A stretch of DNA of 64,000 bases from contig CAJHNH020006667.1 of the NCBI GenBank assembly GCA_905116865.2, forward strand, positions 439,012 through 503,011, given 5' to 3'. The stretch comes from Candidula unifasciata (taxonomy: Eukaryota > Mollusca > Gastropoda > Stylommatophora > Geomitridae). Numbering within the stretch: the stretch's first letter is position 1; every line of letters begins with the position of its first letter. This document shows, piece after piece, positions 53,827-64,000 of the stretch. The position numbers were made by a program, and so were the translations under genes. The notes below the pieces were generated by a model. It was not told the origin of the DNA. It saw nothing but the letters and a program-made list of their open reading frames with translations, and ran no database searches.

Positions 53827-55131
53827 ATGTCTAGTCTCGCCGACTTCTTAGAAATGGCCAGACAACATGAGCTCACGGGTGAGAAAGCACTAGAATGGGC
53901 TGACAAGAAGTATACAGAGTTAAGAGAGAGACAAGATCGTGCCGACGAGAGACAGCTGAAGAAACTCGAACTAGGGGCGCAAAATAAAGCCAAAGTGATC
54001 GAGGCTAGTACAATAGAAAAACAGTTAGCGGCCCAGGCTGCGTTAAAAGAGCAAGAAGTCAGTTTGAAACAACAAGAACTTGCAGTACGAGAGAAAGAGA
54101 TAACTTCTCAGGCGGCTTTGAGACAGCAAGAGTTGGCAGCTTTGGCTGAACGAGACAAAGCAAAGTTATTGATGAGGGACAAAGAGATAATCAGTAACAC
54201 TGAGATACAGAAAGAGAGATTAACAATGGAACTAAAGGTAGAAGAGCTAGAAGCCCATAGGGATGCCGAGGTATTGATGAGAAAAGCGGAGTTAAAGGCA
54301 GCTGAGCCTTCTTTTAAAAAGTATCAGGGTCTGGTTAAATTTTTCAACCAAGGTGAATCCATTTCGGCATGGACACAAAATTTTGAATACATGGCAAAAC
54401 ACTTTGAAGTACCACTTACAGAATGGTCACTAGTCTACAGGAAACATCTAGGGGGGAACCATTGAAACTGTTAGAAACAATTCCTGTCGAGAAGTTAGAT
54501 GATTATGAGTTTGTGAACGGTAGAATTTTACAGCATTTTGCACTAGATGAGGAATCTTATAGGAACACTTTTAAAAATCTGTCTCCAAAACCTGAACAAA
54601 CCTTTATCGACTACATGTCGGAAGTTGAGACTACCTTTGATAAGTGGATAACAGCTTATAGGATTGGTAAATATTTTGAGTTATTAAAAGATCTACGAGA
54701 TAAAGTTTTATCTAGTGTACCCAGTAACATAATGACATTCCTAATTGAACAAAAGCCATCCACAGTCAAAGAAATGGAAACATCAGGAGCAGCTTATTTC
54801 AATGCTCATTTTCGGTAAAGGCTCAGATGTCAATTATGGGGCTGCTGTGCAACCTGTATACATAAAGAAATCGTACCACACCGAGGCTACAAGAAGGACA
54901 TTCATAGACCAAAGGAGTCACAAATCCTTTAAGGATAAGGGCCCGACGATCACATGCCCGTATTGTAAAACGGAGCATGGTAAAAGGCAGTGGTGTGAGG
55001 AGAATCCAGGATTTGAACAGCATGTCCAGAACTGGCTTAAGAGGAGAACAGAACGAAAAAGCTCATATGGCCTACCTCGTGAATGCCGCATCTGCCGTGC
55101 AATTAATCACTTGCAGGAAAAATGCAAGTAA
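53827..55131 (+). pseudogene. Ty3/Gypsy gag, frameshifted twice
   Basis: The likely start is MSSLADFLEMARQHEL at 53827 (an in-frame ATG lies six codons earlier). Residues about 20-165 form a long Lys/Glu/Gln coiled coil. A capsid-like region follows: YQGLVKFFNQGESISAWTQN, LLETIPVEKLDDYEF, then SPKPEQTFIDYMSEVETTFD. A frame change near 54440-54465 and a compensating one near 54745-54818 restore the original frame. The end holds CPYC...WCEENPG and a classic zinc knuckle, CRICRAINHLQEKC (C-x2-C-x4-H-x4-C, about 55084-55125), with a stop at 55129. Gag would form the particle around element RNA. The protease lies downstream in the same frame. Confidence 0.85.
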
Positions 55132-55992
55132 CGTAAACAATATCATCAAAGTGTTGCGGCAGAGACTTCTGAAAGTAGTGGGAACGAGAGTGATGGTATG
55201 ATGTCGGATCCAGGTATTCCTGAACAGTCTACGGCAAATGCTGCAGTTATTGTAGACTTTGCAGAAACGAAGTGTCAGGTATGCAAGACATTCAATGATA
55301 ATGGCAAACTGACCTGTGGCCATGATGTATTAGCAACAGGAGATGCAAATGCTGCAACCGGCTTTGATGGAAAACTCAATCTTAGTAGTGGTTTCATCAA
55401 TGGACAGAAGTGTACAATTTTGAGGGACAGTGGGTCGACAGTATTAGGCATTAGAAAGAGCTTGGTGAATGACTGCGATTACACAGGGAAACATATTGAA
55501 TGTTGTACGTTTTCTGGAAGGAAAGAAAGGTATGAGTTGGCATGGGCCAATCTCTAATCAGTATATTGTTCTGGAAACACTAAGTTTGCCGTGTTATTAG
55601 ATCCAGTGGCTGATGTCATTCTAGGCAACTGCAAGAATGTGAGAGATGTGTCTGAAATTGATGTAGTGAAATGGCAGCAAGAAAACATCGCCTGTACTGT
55701 TGTAACAAGACAACAAACTGTTAGAGAGAAAGATGTGTGGGAGACAGAATGCATGGAAAAACTTTCAACTGTTATTTCTTCCACTCAAACAAACATCAGA
55801 GATGAGGTCATCACAAACATACGATTTGACAATCCTCCAGATAAATATATACAGTTTACAGAAGGTTTGCCACTCCTTTCAAAACCATCTCTGCGGGTCG
55901 AGGGACTCAACACAACAGTGACTCCGCCCTCTACCAGATTATACATTATTAATAGTCTCTTTTCTGAACCCAAAGAATCTCTTTTCTCGTGA
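55132..55992 (+). pseudogene. Ty3/Gypsy protease region with in-frame stops
   Basis: This is the same frame as gag's end, separated by one stop (55129-55131). The aspartic-protease active site reads LRDSGST (DSG at 55426-55434). The later LLDPVADVILGN (about 55594-55630) corresponds to the ILG flap-side motif. An in-frame stop lies at 55555-55557 between them, and another at 55990. It would process Gag-Pol as a homodimer. The region from about 55640 to 55990 looks like the protease-RT linker. Confidence 0.78.
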
Positions 55993-56062
55993 AAAAGACC
56001 ATCTTGCACCCGTTTTTACCACTTCCCAGTGTGCATGTGAACATGTCCATATTTCAGAGCGA

Positions 56063-56985
56063 GTGCCACTGTTAGAAAAACAAGAGAATGTTAAATTTTG
56101 TAACTTATTCCCTGTTGATCCAGACAGATACACTCAAAGCAAAAAGCACATAGGGTCAAACATCAACAAATCCATCAACGTAAAACATGTTTTAATGTTT
56201 CTATTATTCCAATGTTTGTTATTGATATGTGCATTTTCATTATTAATGTTCAACAGAACATCTGTTGTTCAAAGAACTAAACATTTTGGACTGATTATAC
56301 AGCACTCAAAAGTTGAAATTTATTTTGATGAAACTGATTTTTTAGGCCATAAAATTTCTAAAGGGATGATTATGAGTGATGAGAAGATTGTTACAAAAAT
56401 TTCGAATTTCAAAATCCCTACGACCAAAAAGGAGATCCGAAGCCTACTCGGGCTCATAAACTATTATAACAAATTCATTCCGAATTTTAGTCAAGAAACG
56501 GCAGCCTTTACGAGACTATTGAAAAAGGGTTCCGCAAATAAGATCCAATGGAATACGGAGTTGGACCAGGCCTTCGCCAGGATTAAAACCCTTTTCTCCA
56601 GTCCCCCCATTTTAAAATTGCCCAATTTTAAATTGCCTTTTATTCTTAGGTGCGATGCCAGTGGTACTGCAGTGGCAGGCTGTTTACTGCAGCTGGATGG
56701 AGACGTGCTGCACCCCATCTGCTATGTGAGCAGAAAGTTGACACCGGCTGAGGAACGGTATTCTACATTGGAGCAAGAATGTTTGGCTGTTGTTGTATCT
56801 ATGTCCAAACTCAAACGGTATCTGCTGGGCAAAACATTCCTGTTACAGACTGACAACAAGCCACTTTTAGTCCGAAAAACAGCCGCGTTGCGAGATGGGC
56901 ATTGCTACTGCAAGACTTCAAATTTCAGATTGCTCATATCAAAGGCTCCACCAACCATATAGCAGACCTACTTAGCCGTTTATAA
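56063..56985 (+). pseudogene. Ty3/Gypsy RT thumb and RNase H; RT palm missing
   Basis: The RT part begins near FGLIIQHSKVEIYFDETDFL (about 56290), that is, after where the YxDD motif should lie. It continues RSLLGLINYYNKFIPNFS (56440) into RNase H: ILRCDASGTAVAGCLL (first Asp, 56645), EQECLAVV (Glu, 56770), [11 protein letters not shown] (Asp, 56845), and HIADLLSRL (final Asp) before a stop at 56983-56985. The last 35 codons are in another frame, after a shift near 56880. Fingers and palm, including all RT catalytic Asp, are absent between 55990 and 56290. The 56150-56270 piece is hydrophobic, AT-rich and foreign to RT. Confidence 0.88.
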
Positions 56986-57745
56986 AATGACTCTGCATCC
57001 AACAGAGTCATGTCAGTTCGATCAAACGACATTTTCAACTTTAAAGATATCCGATTGACAGTATGCTAAAAAGAACTGTCTGTATCCTGAAGCAAAACTA
57101 CAAGCTTTTACAATACCTGCATACAGAGACGGTGTTGTTTGATGCAGAACTCTACTCAAGATATAGATTTCACTTCATACAGACAATGTTGCTTGATGCA
57201 GTAGTTCACTACACATGATAACTTTACACAGTGTTTTAAATAGACAGACTTGACAGAGTCTATCTGACAATGTAATGATGTTAATGTACGTTCCTCAAAG
57301 AGAACTTGAAACCTTTCTGTTTATACTGACACTGATCCGTACATCTAATATCTGGAACTGAGACTGAATACATTTTCTTCAACATACATACTGTTGCTGC
57401 AGAGACTAATCTCATTGGCTACATGGACATTAGTAGCAATTACACATTCAACCAGGCTGAACTATGTTGGACATTTACAATTCTCAAGATATTCTTCAAG
57501 ATAAATACCGTTCCTCAGAAACTGTACCTTTTAACTGAATGGACATTAATAACAGTTGCGTACCAAACTATACTAACCTATGCACATCTGGAAAATTTCA
57601 AACGTTTTCAACCGTTATTAATTCAGTGATTCTAAGGAGACCCTCAGGAACAAGTGGATTAGTTAATTATGATAAAAGAGTGAGAGGGTAATAAAATGGA
57701 ATGAATGGATGAATGAAAGATGTACTGTGTTGATATAAGTTTATG

Positions 57746-57825
<80 letters not shown>

Positions 57826-58994
57826 TATTTGCATTGATACTTATGAAACGTTGGTATATTTTTATGTTGTATATGTTATATGTTGTGTGTGATTTCTCTT
57901 TTATGTTTTTTTATGATAAAGGTGTATAACTTATTTATTTTATCATGTAATAATTTTTTGAGAATTGGTTTTGCTGTTATGCTAAATCTAATGAATTTTC
58001 TTACATTTTTTTTTTTCGGATTTTGTTCTAGACATTTCACAGATAAATTGTTTCACAAATTTTGGCATTTAAATTTTTACAATAATTATTCTGCCGCTAA
58101 ATTTTCGTGGTTACTCTACGTAGTGTTGACGAGCAACTTCATGTAATAGTATGTATAAATAATCAGTTCACAGTAAGATTCCAAAGAAATCAAGCTTGCA
58201 CATGTTTTCTTTTTACAGATGTAATACACTAGTAGTATTGTAGGTTAGAATAACAAAGTTAGATAAAATAATTAAATTATTTGATATTTTTTGTTGTTGT
58301 TAGAAATATGTGACAATCATAAAGCGATTATAGTGAACAAATTGTTGGGAGGACATTGTATTTCAAATGAGCTTCACTGAGACTAATTATGGGGTTCTTA
58401 AATTTTCGGAGACTTTACATGTGGGTTGACATTGTCCTTGGTGGATGGATATGCGTCGTGCAGGTCACGTATTTGTCTACTATTTTTTCTACACTGTTGG
58501 TCAGAAGGTGTGACTAGTGTCTTGGCAGGGATTGCGTATTTATAGACACAATACGACGGGACGTCGGGAGCTGCAAAAGAAGCATGGATATCTCGGGAAG
58601 ACATATCTGTGACGACCATTGTTATTAGCATTGCTGGGAAGCGCGTTCGATGGCGTTTAACTCGCACGGGAGTGGGATTAAGTTCAGTGGGTTTACCCAC
58701 ATTATTTTGAAGTCATTACCTGTATGATTAGAAGGTGTTGGATATGGTGGCGGATTTGTGTCAGGTACTGACAATATGTGTACCTCCGGGGGAGGCTGTT
58801 GTCCTCATGTGTCTACATCCACAAGTGTATGTACTTTATTCTCATGTGGTTGACTCAGGGTAAAAGAATCTCATGCCTACCCACTTAATTGATTGTTCGT
58901 TAAATAGGGGGTTAGATTCCATACCTAGTTGTCGATACTTGATTACAGACTAGGATAAGTAGCATCCATGTCTGTCATCGGGAAGTATCGTTTT
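56986..58994. other. Ty3 element 3' internal region without integrase
   Basis: The position where integrase normally lies (zinc HHCC, DDE core) gives no recognisable reading in any frame. An (AT)n array is at 57753-57823. A 100-codon minus-strand ORF at 58398-58700 has no recognised family. The sequence is otherwise AT-rich. Confidence 0.6.
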
Positions 58995-59008
58995 AGAGGA
59001 GGGATGGA
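58995..59008 (+). promoter_or_regulatory. Polypurine tract of the Ty3 element
   Basis: The 14 bases AGAGGAGGGATGGA immediately precede TGTCA of the 3' LTR, with one pyrimidine interruption. This is the expected site of plus-strand priming. Confidence 0.75.
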
Positions 59009-59880
59009 TGTCATAGCCCTGTGGGACAGAGTATAGACAGTACGTCGTGTAACTACATGTTGGTGTTTGACGGACCAAAAATGTGCACCAGCGCTCAGCC
59101 AGTTGATTTGATGATACGGGGAAAACCCGAGATGCTTGAACACTGGTGCAACGTACACGTTTGAACCGGGACTGAACGGGGAGAGGAGAAGGAAGAAGGG
59201 ACGTGCGAGGATGAAGACATTTTGAGAGACGTGATTGTATTTTTTTGTTAGGAATTAACAGATAGGTTGTGTAGCGTTAACGCTGTCGTCGTATGTGTTG
59301 GTTAGCTGGTGTTATTCCTCGTGTGCTGATAGTATGCTAAGACAGTTGTGTTGGGGTTGTACCATGTTTAGGTAGATGTTCTTGTCCCTGGATTTTTGGG
59401 GGTTATCTGCCATTCTGCGTCTTGTGCTGTCGTTAACATTGTCCGCTAATACTTGAACCACTCACCCTGCGTGTGCCACTGAGTCTCGCATGGCGAAGAT
59501 CGTAGCCTAGTAGGCGCTGCACTACATGATGTGGAATCGTGTCCTTTGGTTCATCCATGGGAATGGCCCGGGGGTGGATAGGTAAATATAACTGCTGCCA
59601 CTGCCCGGGAGTTTCGGATAAGGGGACTGTCCATAACTATAGAGGTTGTTTAATGATATGGCCCATTAAAGATGGTGGTTCTTCATTTGAGTATGTGTTG
59701 AGTGTCGGATTTGGTGTCCATAACTATAGAGGTTGTTTTAGGTTATGTTGTTCTTTGGTCATTAAAGATGATGTGTGTTCTTCATTTGAGTATGTGTTGA
59801 GTGTGTTTTGGTATAGTGTGTCTGTCACAGGGCCGTACAGCGAGCCCTAGTTCAGTAATAAAGATATCAGGTCCTTGACA
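59009..59880 (+). repeat. 3' LTR (872 bp) with internal tandem duplication
   Basis: Intact termini TGTCA...TGACA. Near its 3' side two imperfect 90-bp units lie in tandem, each with 'gtccataactatagagg' and 'tcatttgagtatgtgttgag' (59628-59717 and 59718-59808). AATAAA-like 'aataaag' lies at 59857, 18 bases from the end. Confidence 0.9.
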
Positions 59881-59885
59881 CACCT

Positions 59886-60275
59886 GCATAGAAGACTCAT
59901 ATTCTAAAATATAAGCAGCATTCAGTTGCTAATAATGCTAGGAAAAGATGTACATCTCTTGTGGTAATAACTCTGTAGTGTCAATATTATTCCATAATTC
60001 AGTGATTTTGTCTCTCCCTAATCCTCTGGGCTGCTATTGTATCCAGCTAAACTTTATCTCTGCCAGGAGCTCTTCTTCTCTGCTTATTGTTTACTACCGT
60101 CTTTTCGTCTGGGTTGAGAATACAAAAACCCTCATTAAATATGAATATATCGGTGAATTGCATTTTTGTTGTTGTATTAACGAAACAATTCTGATATACA
60201 TTATGTTAATTTATCTGATGCCACCGTCGCAGAAACCTTCTTTCTTTACATACGATGCATTATAATTCACGAGGC
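59886..60275. other. AT-rich DNA right of the Ty3 element
   Basis: No gene or dispersed repeat is recognised. Confidence 0.5.
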
Positions 60276-60709
60276 ATTGAATCTTATGTAAGGCCAAGAA
60301 TCTTCCATTGAATCTTGTGTGAGACCAAGAATCTTACATTAAATCTTGTGTAAGACCAAGAATCTTCCATTGAATCTTGTGTAAGACCAAGAATCTTACA
60401 TTGAATCTTGTGTAAGACCAAGAATCTTACATTAAATCTTGTGTAAGACCAAGAATCTTACATTGAATCTTGTGTAAGACCAAGAATCTTACATTGAATC
60501 TTGTGTATGACCAAGAATCTTACATTAAATCTTGTGTAAGACCAAGAATCTTACATTGAATCTTGTGTAAGACCAAGAATCTTACATTGAATCTTGTGTA
60601 AGGCCAAGAATCTTCCATTGAATCTTGTGTATGACCAAGAATCTTACATTAAATCTTGTGTAAGACCAAGAATCTTACATTGAATCTTGTGTAAGACCAA
60701 GAATCTTTC
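60276..60709. repeat. 31-bp minisatellite, 14 units
   Basis: The consensus unit starts 'attgaatcttgtgtaag' and ends 'accaagaatcttac'. All 14 units are 31 bp. Units 3, 6, 9 and 13 have attAaa; the rest attGaa, giving a G-G-A trimeric (93-bp) order that slips once. The absence of unique spacers excludes a CRISPR array. Confidence 0.96.
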
Positions 60710-60770
60710 GTGAAGGTGATTATTTTTATATCTTTAAGCATCTGTCTTTTTTAATCATCCTCTCCCTTAT

Positions 60771-60985
60771 TTGTTGTCTTTGCATCTGCTTGGAAATGAC
60801 GGTTGTGGAGTGTGCAGTTTGTGGAAAGCGAGGCAGGGTCGACGTCCCCGAAGATGGATACAGGACATTGAAGATGCATTGACATTGAAAGCACATGGGG
60901 CTGTAGAGCTGGACTGGGAAAGAGATACTTTCAAGCGTGTCGTGAAGAGAGCAATGTTCTGTAACGGACTTGCTGATTGATGAAT
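60771..60985 (+). pseudogene. LINE C-terminal fragment
   Basis: The reading GNDGCGVCSLWKARQGRRPR, then RWIQDIEDALTLKAHGAVEL and FKRVVKRAMFCNGLAD plus a stop, resembles LINE ORF2 ends (basic GRRPRRW block). It is followed by TGAT/TGAATGAT, a tail like those of the RTE LINEs. Truncated 5' near the minisatellite. Confidence 0.6.
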
Positions 60986-61061
60986 GATTGCTTCTGTTTT
61001 AATTTAACTGTTGTATTGCAACTTTGCACACAGAGTGTATCTTTTACATGATCAAAGTCAT

Positions 61062-61370
61062 TTAAACGTACTGGGCTCTCTCAACCTGGTCCAGTACCAT
61101 TGCGTTTCGTTGGGTCACCAGTTGCTTTTGACTCATCAGCTCCCACCACATTTGACGACCAGATGCGATGGAGTTCATGGCTGCATTCCTAAGATCTGTC
61201 CAATCAGTCAAGTTTTGTATCCAAGTCTTTCTTGTCTGCCTCTTCTCCTTGTCCCCTCTACTAAGCCCTCTTGTATTGTTTTTGGAAGGCCATTCGATCT
61301 TATTACATATAAGTATCTTTTGCATGTTTTGCCTCTTTCTCTGTAGTTAAAAATGATTCATACTTGCTAG
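61062..61370 (-). pseudogene. LINE C-terminal fragment
   Basis: The minus strand gives IRSNGL-type sequence followed by a KEKRQTRKTWIQNLTDWTDL and NAAMNSIASGRQMWWELM reading. It parallels the fragment at 36960 (RKTWLQSLSGRTGLKHATTR). Stops and frameshifts occur upstream of 61325. Confidence 0.6.
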
Positions 61371-61790
61371 TTGTAGAACTAGACTGCAGCTAACAATGGG
61401 CTTCTCAGTTATAACTTCTTTGGAGATTGAATGGGGTATCTGGAACCTGCCCAAGTGGTCTGTCATTCAGACTAAGATTTTGTAATATCAGGGTGTGAAA
61501 CCTTTAGGTGGCACCCCATCGGTAAAGCAGCACACATGCGCTTATATTTGTTTTCTCATGCCGTGTATTTAGCAGTAATTTTATTTCTTTGGTTGTGTGT
61601 ACTTTTGCTATCAGTTTCTTTTGTCATCCATACTTCGTTTTTTGTTATTTCCTCTTTGGCGAATTCTCTAGAAAAATTGGAAAATCCTTTTTGATAGGGA
61701 ATAATTGTATTGTTGGTTTTCTTCTCCTCACTGCTTATCGACTTTTCGCTAGCTGTTCGTTTATATTTGTACAGACGAATCGAAGACAAT

Positions 61791-61793
<3 letters not shown>
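61371..61793. other. Non-coding DNA
   Basis: No gene is recognised before the CA array. Confidence 0.45.

Positions 61794-61857
<64 letters not shown>
61794..61857. repeat. (CA)n microsatellite
   Basis: Pure CA array of about 32 units. Confidence 0.97.
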
Positions 61858-61859
<2 letters not shown>

Positions 61860-63284
61860 GAGAAAAAAAAGGGGGTGGGGGCAGTGATAATTTATTTTGT
61901 TTTTGCAACATTATAGAAAGAGAAAATCTGACAAGGGTGGCAACCTGGCAAAATTATGAAAAAATATAGACAGACGAAATCAACTAAGGAAGATTCTTGA
62001 CATCTTTCTGTCATAGCATGAAATGATCAGTCACACACACGGACACACGTTTTTATAGATCACAAGATAGGGTGTTTTATATTCGTCCATGCCATTTAGT
62101 GGCATTTGGTGGTGGTGACCGGAATGATTTATTTGTGACCTTTATGAAAAGTTTACTTTCATAAAAAAGTGTTGAAATGCTGACCTATGAATCTATATTT
62201 CTGTAACACCCCCCCCCCTCCCCCTCCCCCCCCCCAAAAAAAAAAACTTATTTTTTTATGTGTAGTTCATCCCCTCCCCATTGTATTCATCTCCCACTTT
62301 TTTCTCCACACCTTCCCTCCCTTGATCCATGATTACAGTTTGTAAGATTAACATCTCAAGAATGGGAATAAAACAGGTACAAACACAAAACGGTTAATAA
62401 GTAACCTTTAGTCCAAAGAGGGAGCACGGGGTTCCCTCCCTTTTCTAAACCCCTTTATCTGAACATTGAGTTTTCCTAGACATTTTATAAGTCCCCCACT
62501 AACCATAATTAAATCAATAAAATCAATCTCTTGTCAGTTTAAATCTCAAGACCCTAACCAAGTTAAAAAAGGTCTTCTTGAGATGTGTTCAAAAGTGCAT
62601 GCATGTGTAAATGGCATCTTATGTTCTTGACATAATTTGGATAGTATTTCTGGTCCCAAGACAGTAATCCTCTGCCTTGAGGGCGGTTTGAAATGTTATA
62701 CCTCCATATAAATAGCGGCCGGGGTCAAATGACACACAGTGATAATGTTGTATGAATCAATTACTTTCAAAACACGAACGGTCATGTATGTGGAAATCGG
62801 CGCATGCACCCAGCAGTATCCAACATGACGACAAACCTGGAAATTCTGATAAAGCATCGAGAATTTGATGGATGGTAGGGTCAGTGCCATACCAGTTGCC
62901 TTTAAATCTCAGTGAAGTTTACTCAGTAAATTGTACCAGAGAAAACCGTTTAATGTTTGACCGTTCCAAGTTGTCAATTTGTAGGACTTAATTCTTCATC
63001 ATGCTGGATGATAAGACATCCTCATCCTTACACATAGAATAATTTATTCCATCAGTGCTTCGATCCCTTCTCACCGTGTGGCTACTTACGACGTCAGTCC
63101 CTTGCTGATATACTATTCGTTATTGGATTCCTACCAAGGGCTCCAGTCCCACTTCATTAATTTTAACTTGATATTCTTACAGTCTGCCTTATGTGCCCCT
63201 GGACGCGATGATGATTGATTGATTGATTTTTGCAGTCTATTCAAGGTTGCTAAAGTTTATTCTTTGTGTTCAATGGTTCTAAAG
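61858..63284. other. AT-rich DNA without genes
   Basis: It contains C-runs and an A-run at 62211-62247 and GATT repeats at 63211-63226. Otherwise no gene, array or named repeat over 1.4 kb. Confidence 0.5.
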
Positions 63285-63495
63285 TCTGGCGGGAAGTTTT
63301 GGTTATTCATTCTAGCCTAGACTTTAGTCTTGTTCCAGAACTAGTGCATATCCGTTTTACATATCTGGCTTATTGTTTTGCAGACAACTGGTTCCTTTCC
63401 TCTCAGGCAGATGCACTCTGACGTTGAAGGCCGCATCTGTAATTAGTCGATTTTTTTTAAACATGCTTGTTAGTTGGCAGTGAGCTTATACGCCT
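63285..63495 (-). repeat. Interspersed repeat R2, copy 5
   Basis: The minus strand shows 'gcatctgcctgagagg', 'gtaaaacggatatgcac' and 'aacttcccgccagact' in family order. Nearly full length. Confidence 0.6.
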
Positions 63496-63720
63496 TGCCC
63501 TTTCCACAATGGACGCAGTAATCTAAACAGGAAGAGTTGTTGCTAATTCGCAGTAATCACTTATTCGCTACGCTTCTATGACAACAATTAGTATATCAGC
63601 CCGGTGCTTCATTTGTCTGCTTTTCATAAGCGTCTTTCATCACATTTATCAGATGGATTGTTTAATTTTACTCCTGTCTTGGCAAACATTGAAATAAAAA
63701 TGACTGCTTTTTTTTTTTAG

Positions 63721-63966
63721 CTTGACCTCCTCAGATGCTGAAACCAGTCTTCAAGCCAGCCCATGTCAATTTTCCTGGGCATATGCAATGAATTCTGTGA
63801 AAGGTATTCTTGGGGGAAGGGTGATATCTGTCTCCAGCTTGACCGTCGCTTTAGTTATTGCCCTGATCTCAATAGTACCGAACTTTATTCAGTTTCCCAA
63901 CGACGTGAGCTGCAAAAGTCCACAGCATCTTCAGTGTCGAAATCTGACCCATCTGGGAAAATAACT
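63721..63966 (+). CDS. Possible terminal exon encoding one membrane segment
   Basis: A strong pyrimidine tract (T11) and AG at 63708-63720 precede an open frame of 80 codons: one leading base, then LTSSDAETS onward, to a stop at 63964-63966 after THLGK. Residues about 34-57 (VISVSSLTVALVIALISIVP) form a hydrophobic helix, and CRNLT offers a glycosylation site. Codon use is less AT-rich than the flanks. The reading has no convincing internal ATG start, so a 3' exon is more likely than a whole gene. No family is recognised. A resemblance to a receptor-type transmembrane helix is too weak to name. Confidence 0.35.
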
Positions 63967-64000
63967 GAATCACTGTACAAAGAAATCTTTAATATAAAAT

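Larger units (their letters stand above)
52543..59880 (+). mobile_element. Ty3/Gypsy LTR retrotransposon, complete ends, defective
   Basis: The 7338-bp element is flanked by a perfect 5-bp duplication, CACCT (52538-52542 and 59881-59885). Both LTRs start TGTCA and end TGACA. The order is 5' LTR, leader, gag, protease, remnant RT, RNase H, about 2 kb of non-coding DNA, polypurine tract, 3' LTR. RT catalytic core and integrase are missing, and gag and pol carry frameshifts and stops, so it can move only if helped in trans, if at all. The shared parts of the LTRs differ at about 3 of 146 positions, suggesting a modest age. Confidence 0.93.

Noticed and set aside
58398..58700. Antisense gene inside the Ty3 element
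   Set aside because: The 100-codon frame has no recognised motif, and its position and strand fit chance in non-coding DNA.
60276..60709. CRISPR-like array of 31-bp repeats
   Set aside because: No spacers between units and no cas genes; it is a minisatellite.

Overview
The window looks like a stretch of animal nuclear DNA, mostly intron or intergenic. There are no bacterial-style operons. It is AT-rich and full of microsatellites. Its coding content is almost entirely decayed mobile elements: RTE/BovB-like and I/Jockey-like LINEs, one Ty3/Gypsy LTR element, hAT MITEs and tRNA-derived SINEs. The mix, with SPIN-like hAT MITEs, RTE LINEs and long (TATC)n, (TAC)n and (CT)n arrays, fits a mollusc (gastropod) or other lophotrochozoan. 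That is inference; no host gene here identifies the species.

Layout. 1-6.8 kb: SINE fragments, a SPIN-like MITE (1374-1562), a well-formed candidate host exon (3668-3794, +) next to a tRNA-type SINE, and a composite MITE region at 5.5-6.2 kb. 6.8-11 kb: a 535-bp CT tract, two LINE fragments facing each other, a 475-bp polypyrimidine tract, and a short RTE LINE insertion with target-site duplication (10742-11029). 11-16 kb: a probable solitary Ty3-type LTR, a hAT MITE with a LINE nested in it (13636-14541), and a 657-bp (TATC)n array abutting a SINE 3' end. 16-32 kb: SINE-like repeats, an RTE LINE with an intact YADD motif (22570-23908, -), a SPIN-like MITE carrying a LINE tail, several RT fragments, and a 46-bp minisatellite (27999-28363). 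32-37.6 kb: unique AT-rich DNA, and a LINE tail split by a SPIN-like MITE with a perfect 8-bp duplication.

37717-40939 is the most striking object: a 3.2-kb foldback element with arms of about 1.2 and 1.4 kb, near-identical termini starting 5'-AG, and a perfect 6-bp target-site duplication (GACTTT). It has no credible ORF. The hallmarks recall Polinton/Maverick termini, but the assignment is tentative.

42.7-51.1 kb: an I/Jockey-like LINE (endonuclease plus RT, several stops), a 231-bp tandem unit, an RTE LINE with an 11-bp duplication and a large internal deletion (45550-47379, -), a candidate coding exon on the minus strand (48307-48537), and three more LINE pieces. 52543-59880: a complete but defective Ty3/Gypsy element with 5-bp duplication CACCT. 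Its LTRs are very unequal (146 and 872 bp). Gag is frameshifted, the protease and RNase H motifs are present, and the RT catalytic core and integrase are missing. 60-64 kb: a 31-bp minisatellite with trimeric higher-order order, LINE tails, and a possible terminal exon at 63721-63966.

The only plausible host coding pieces are four short unidentified segments (3668-3794 +, 32341-32550 -, 48307-48537 -, 63721-63966 +). Most of the window records nested transposition, and many microsatellites sit exactly at LINE or SINE 3' tails.
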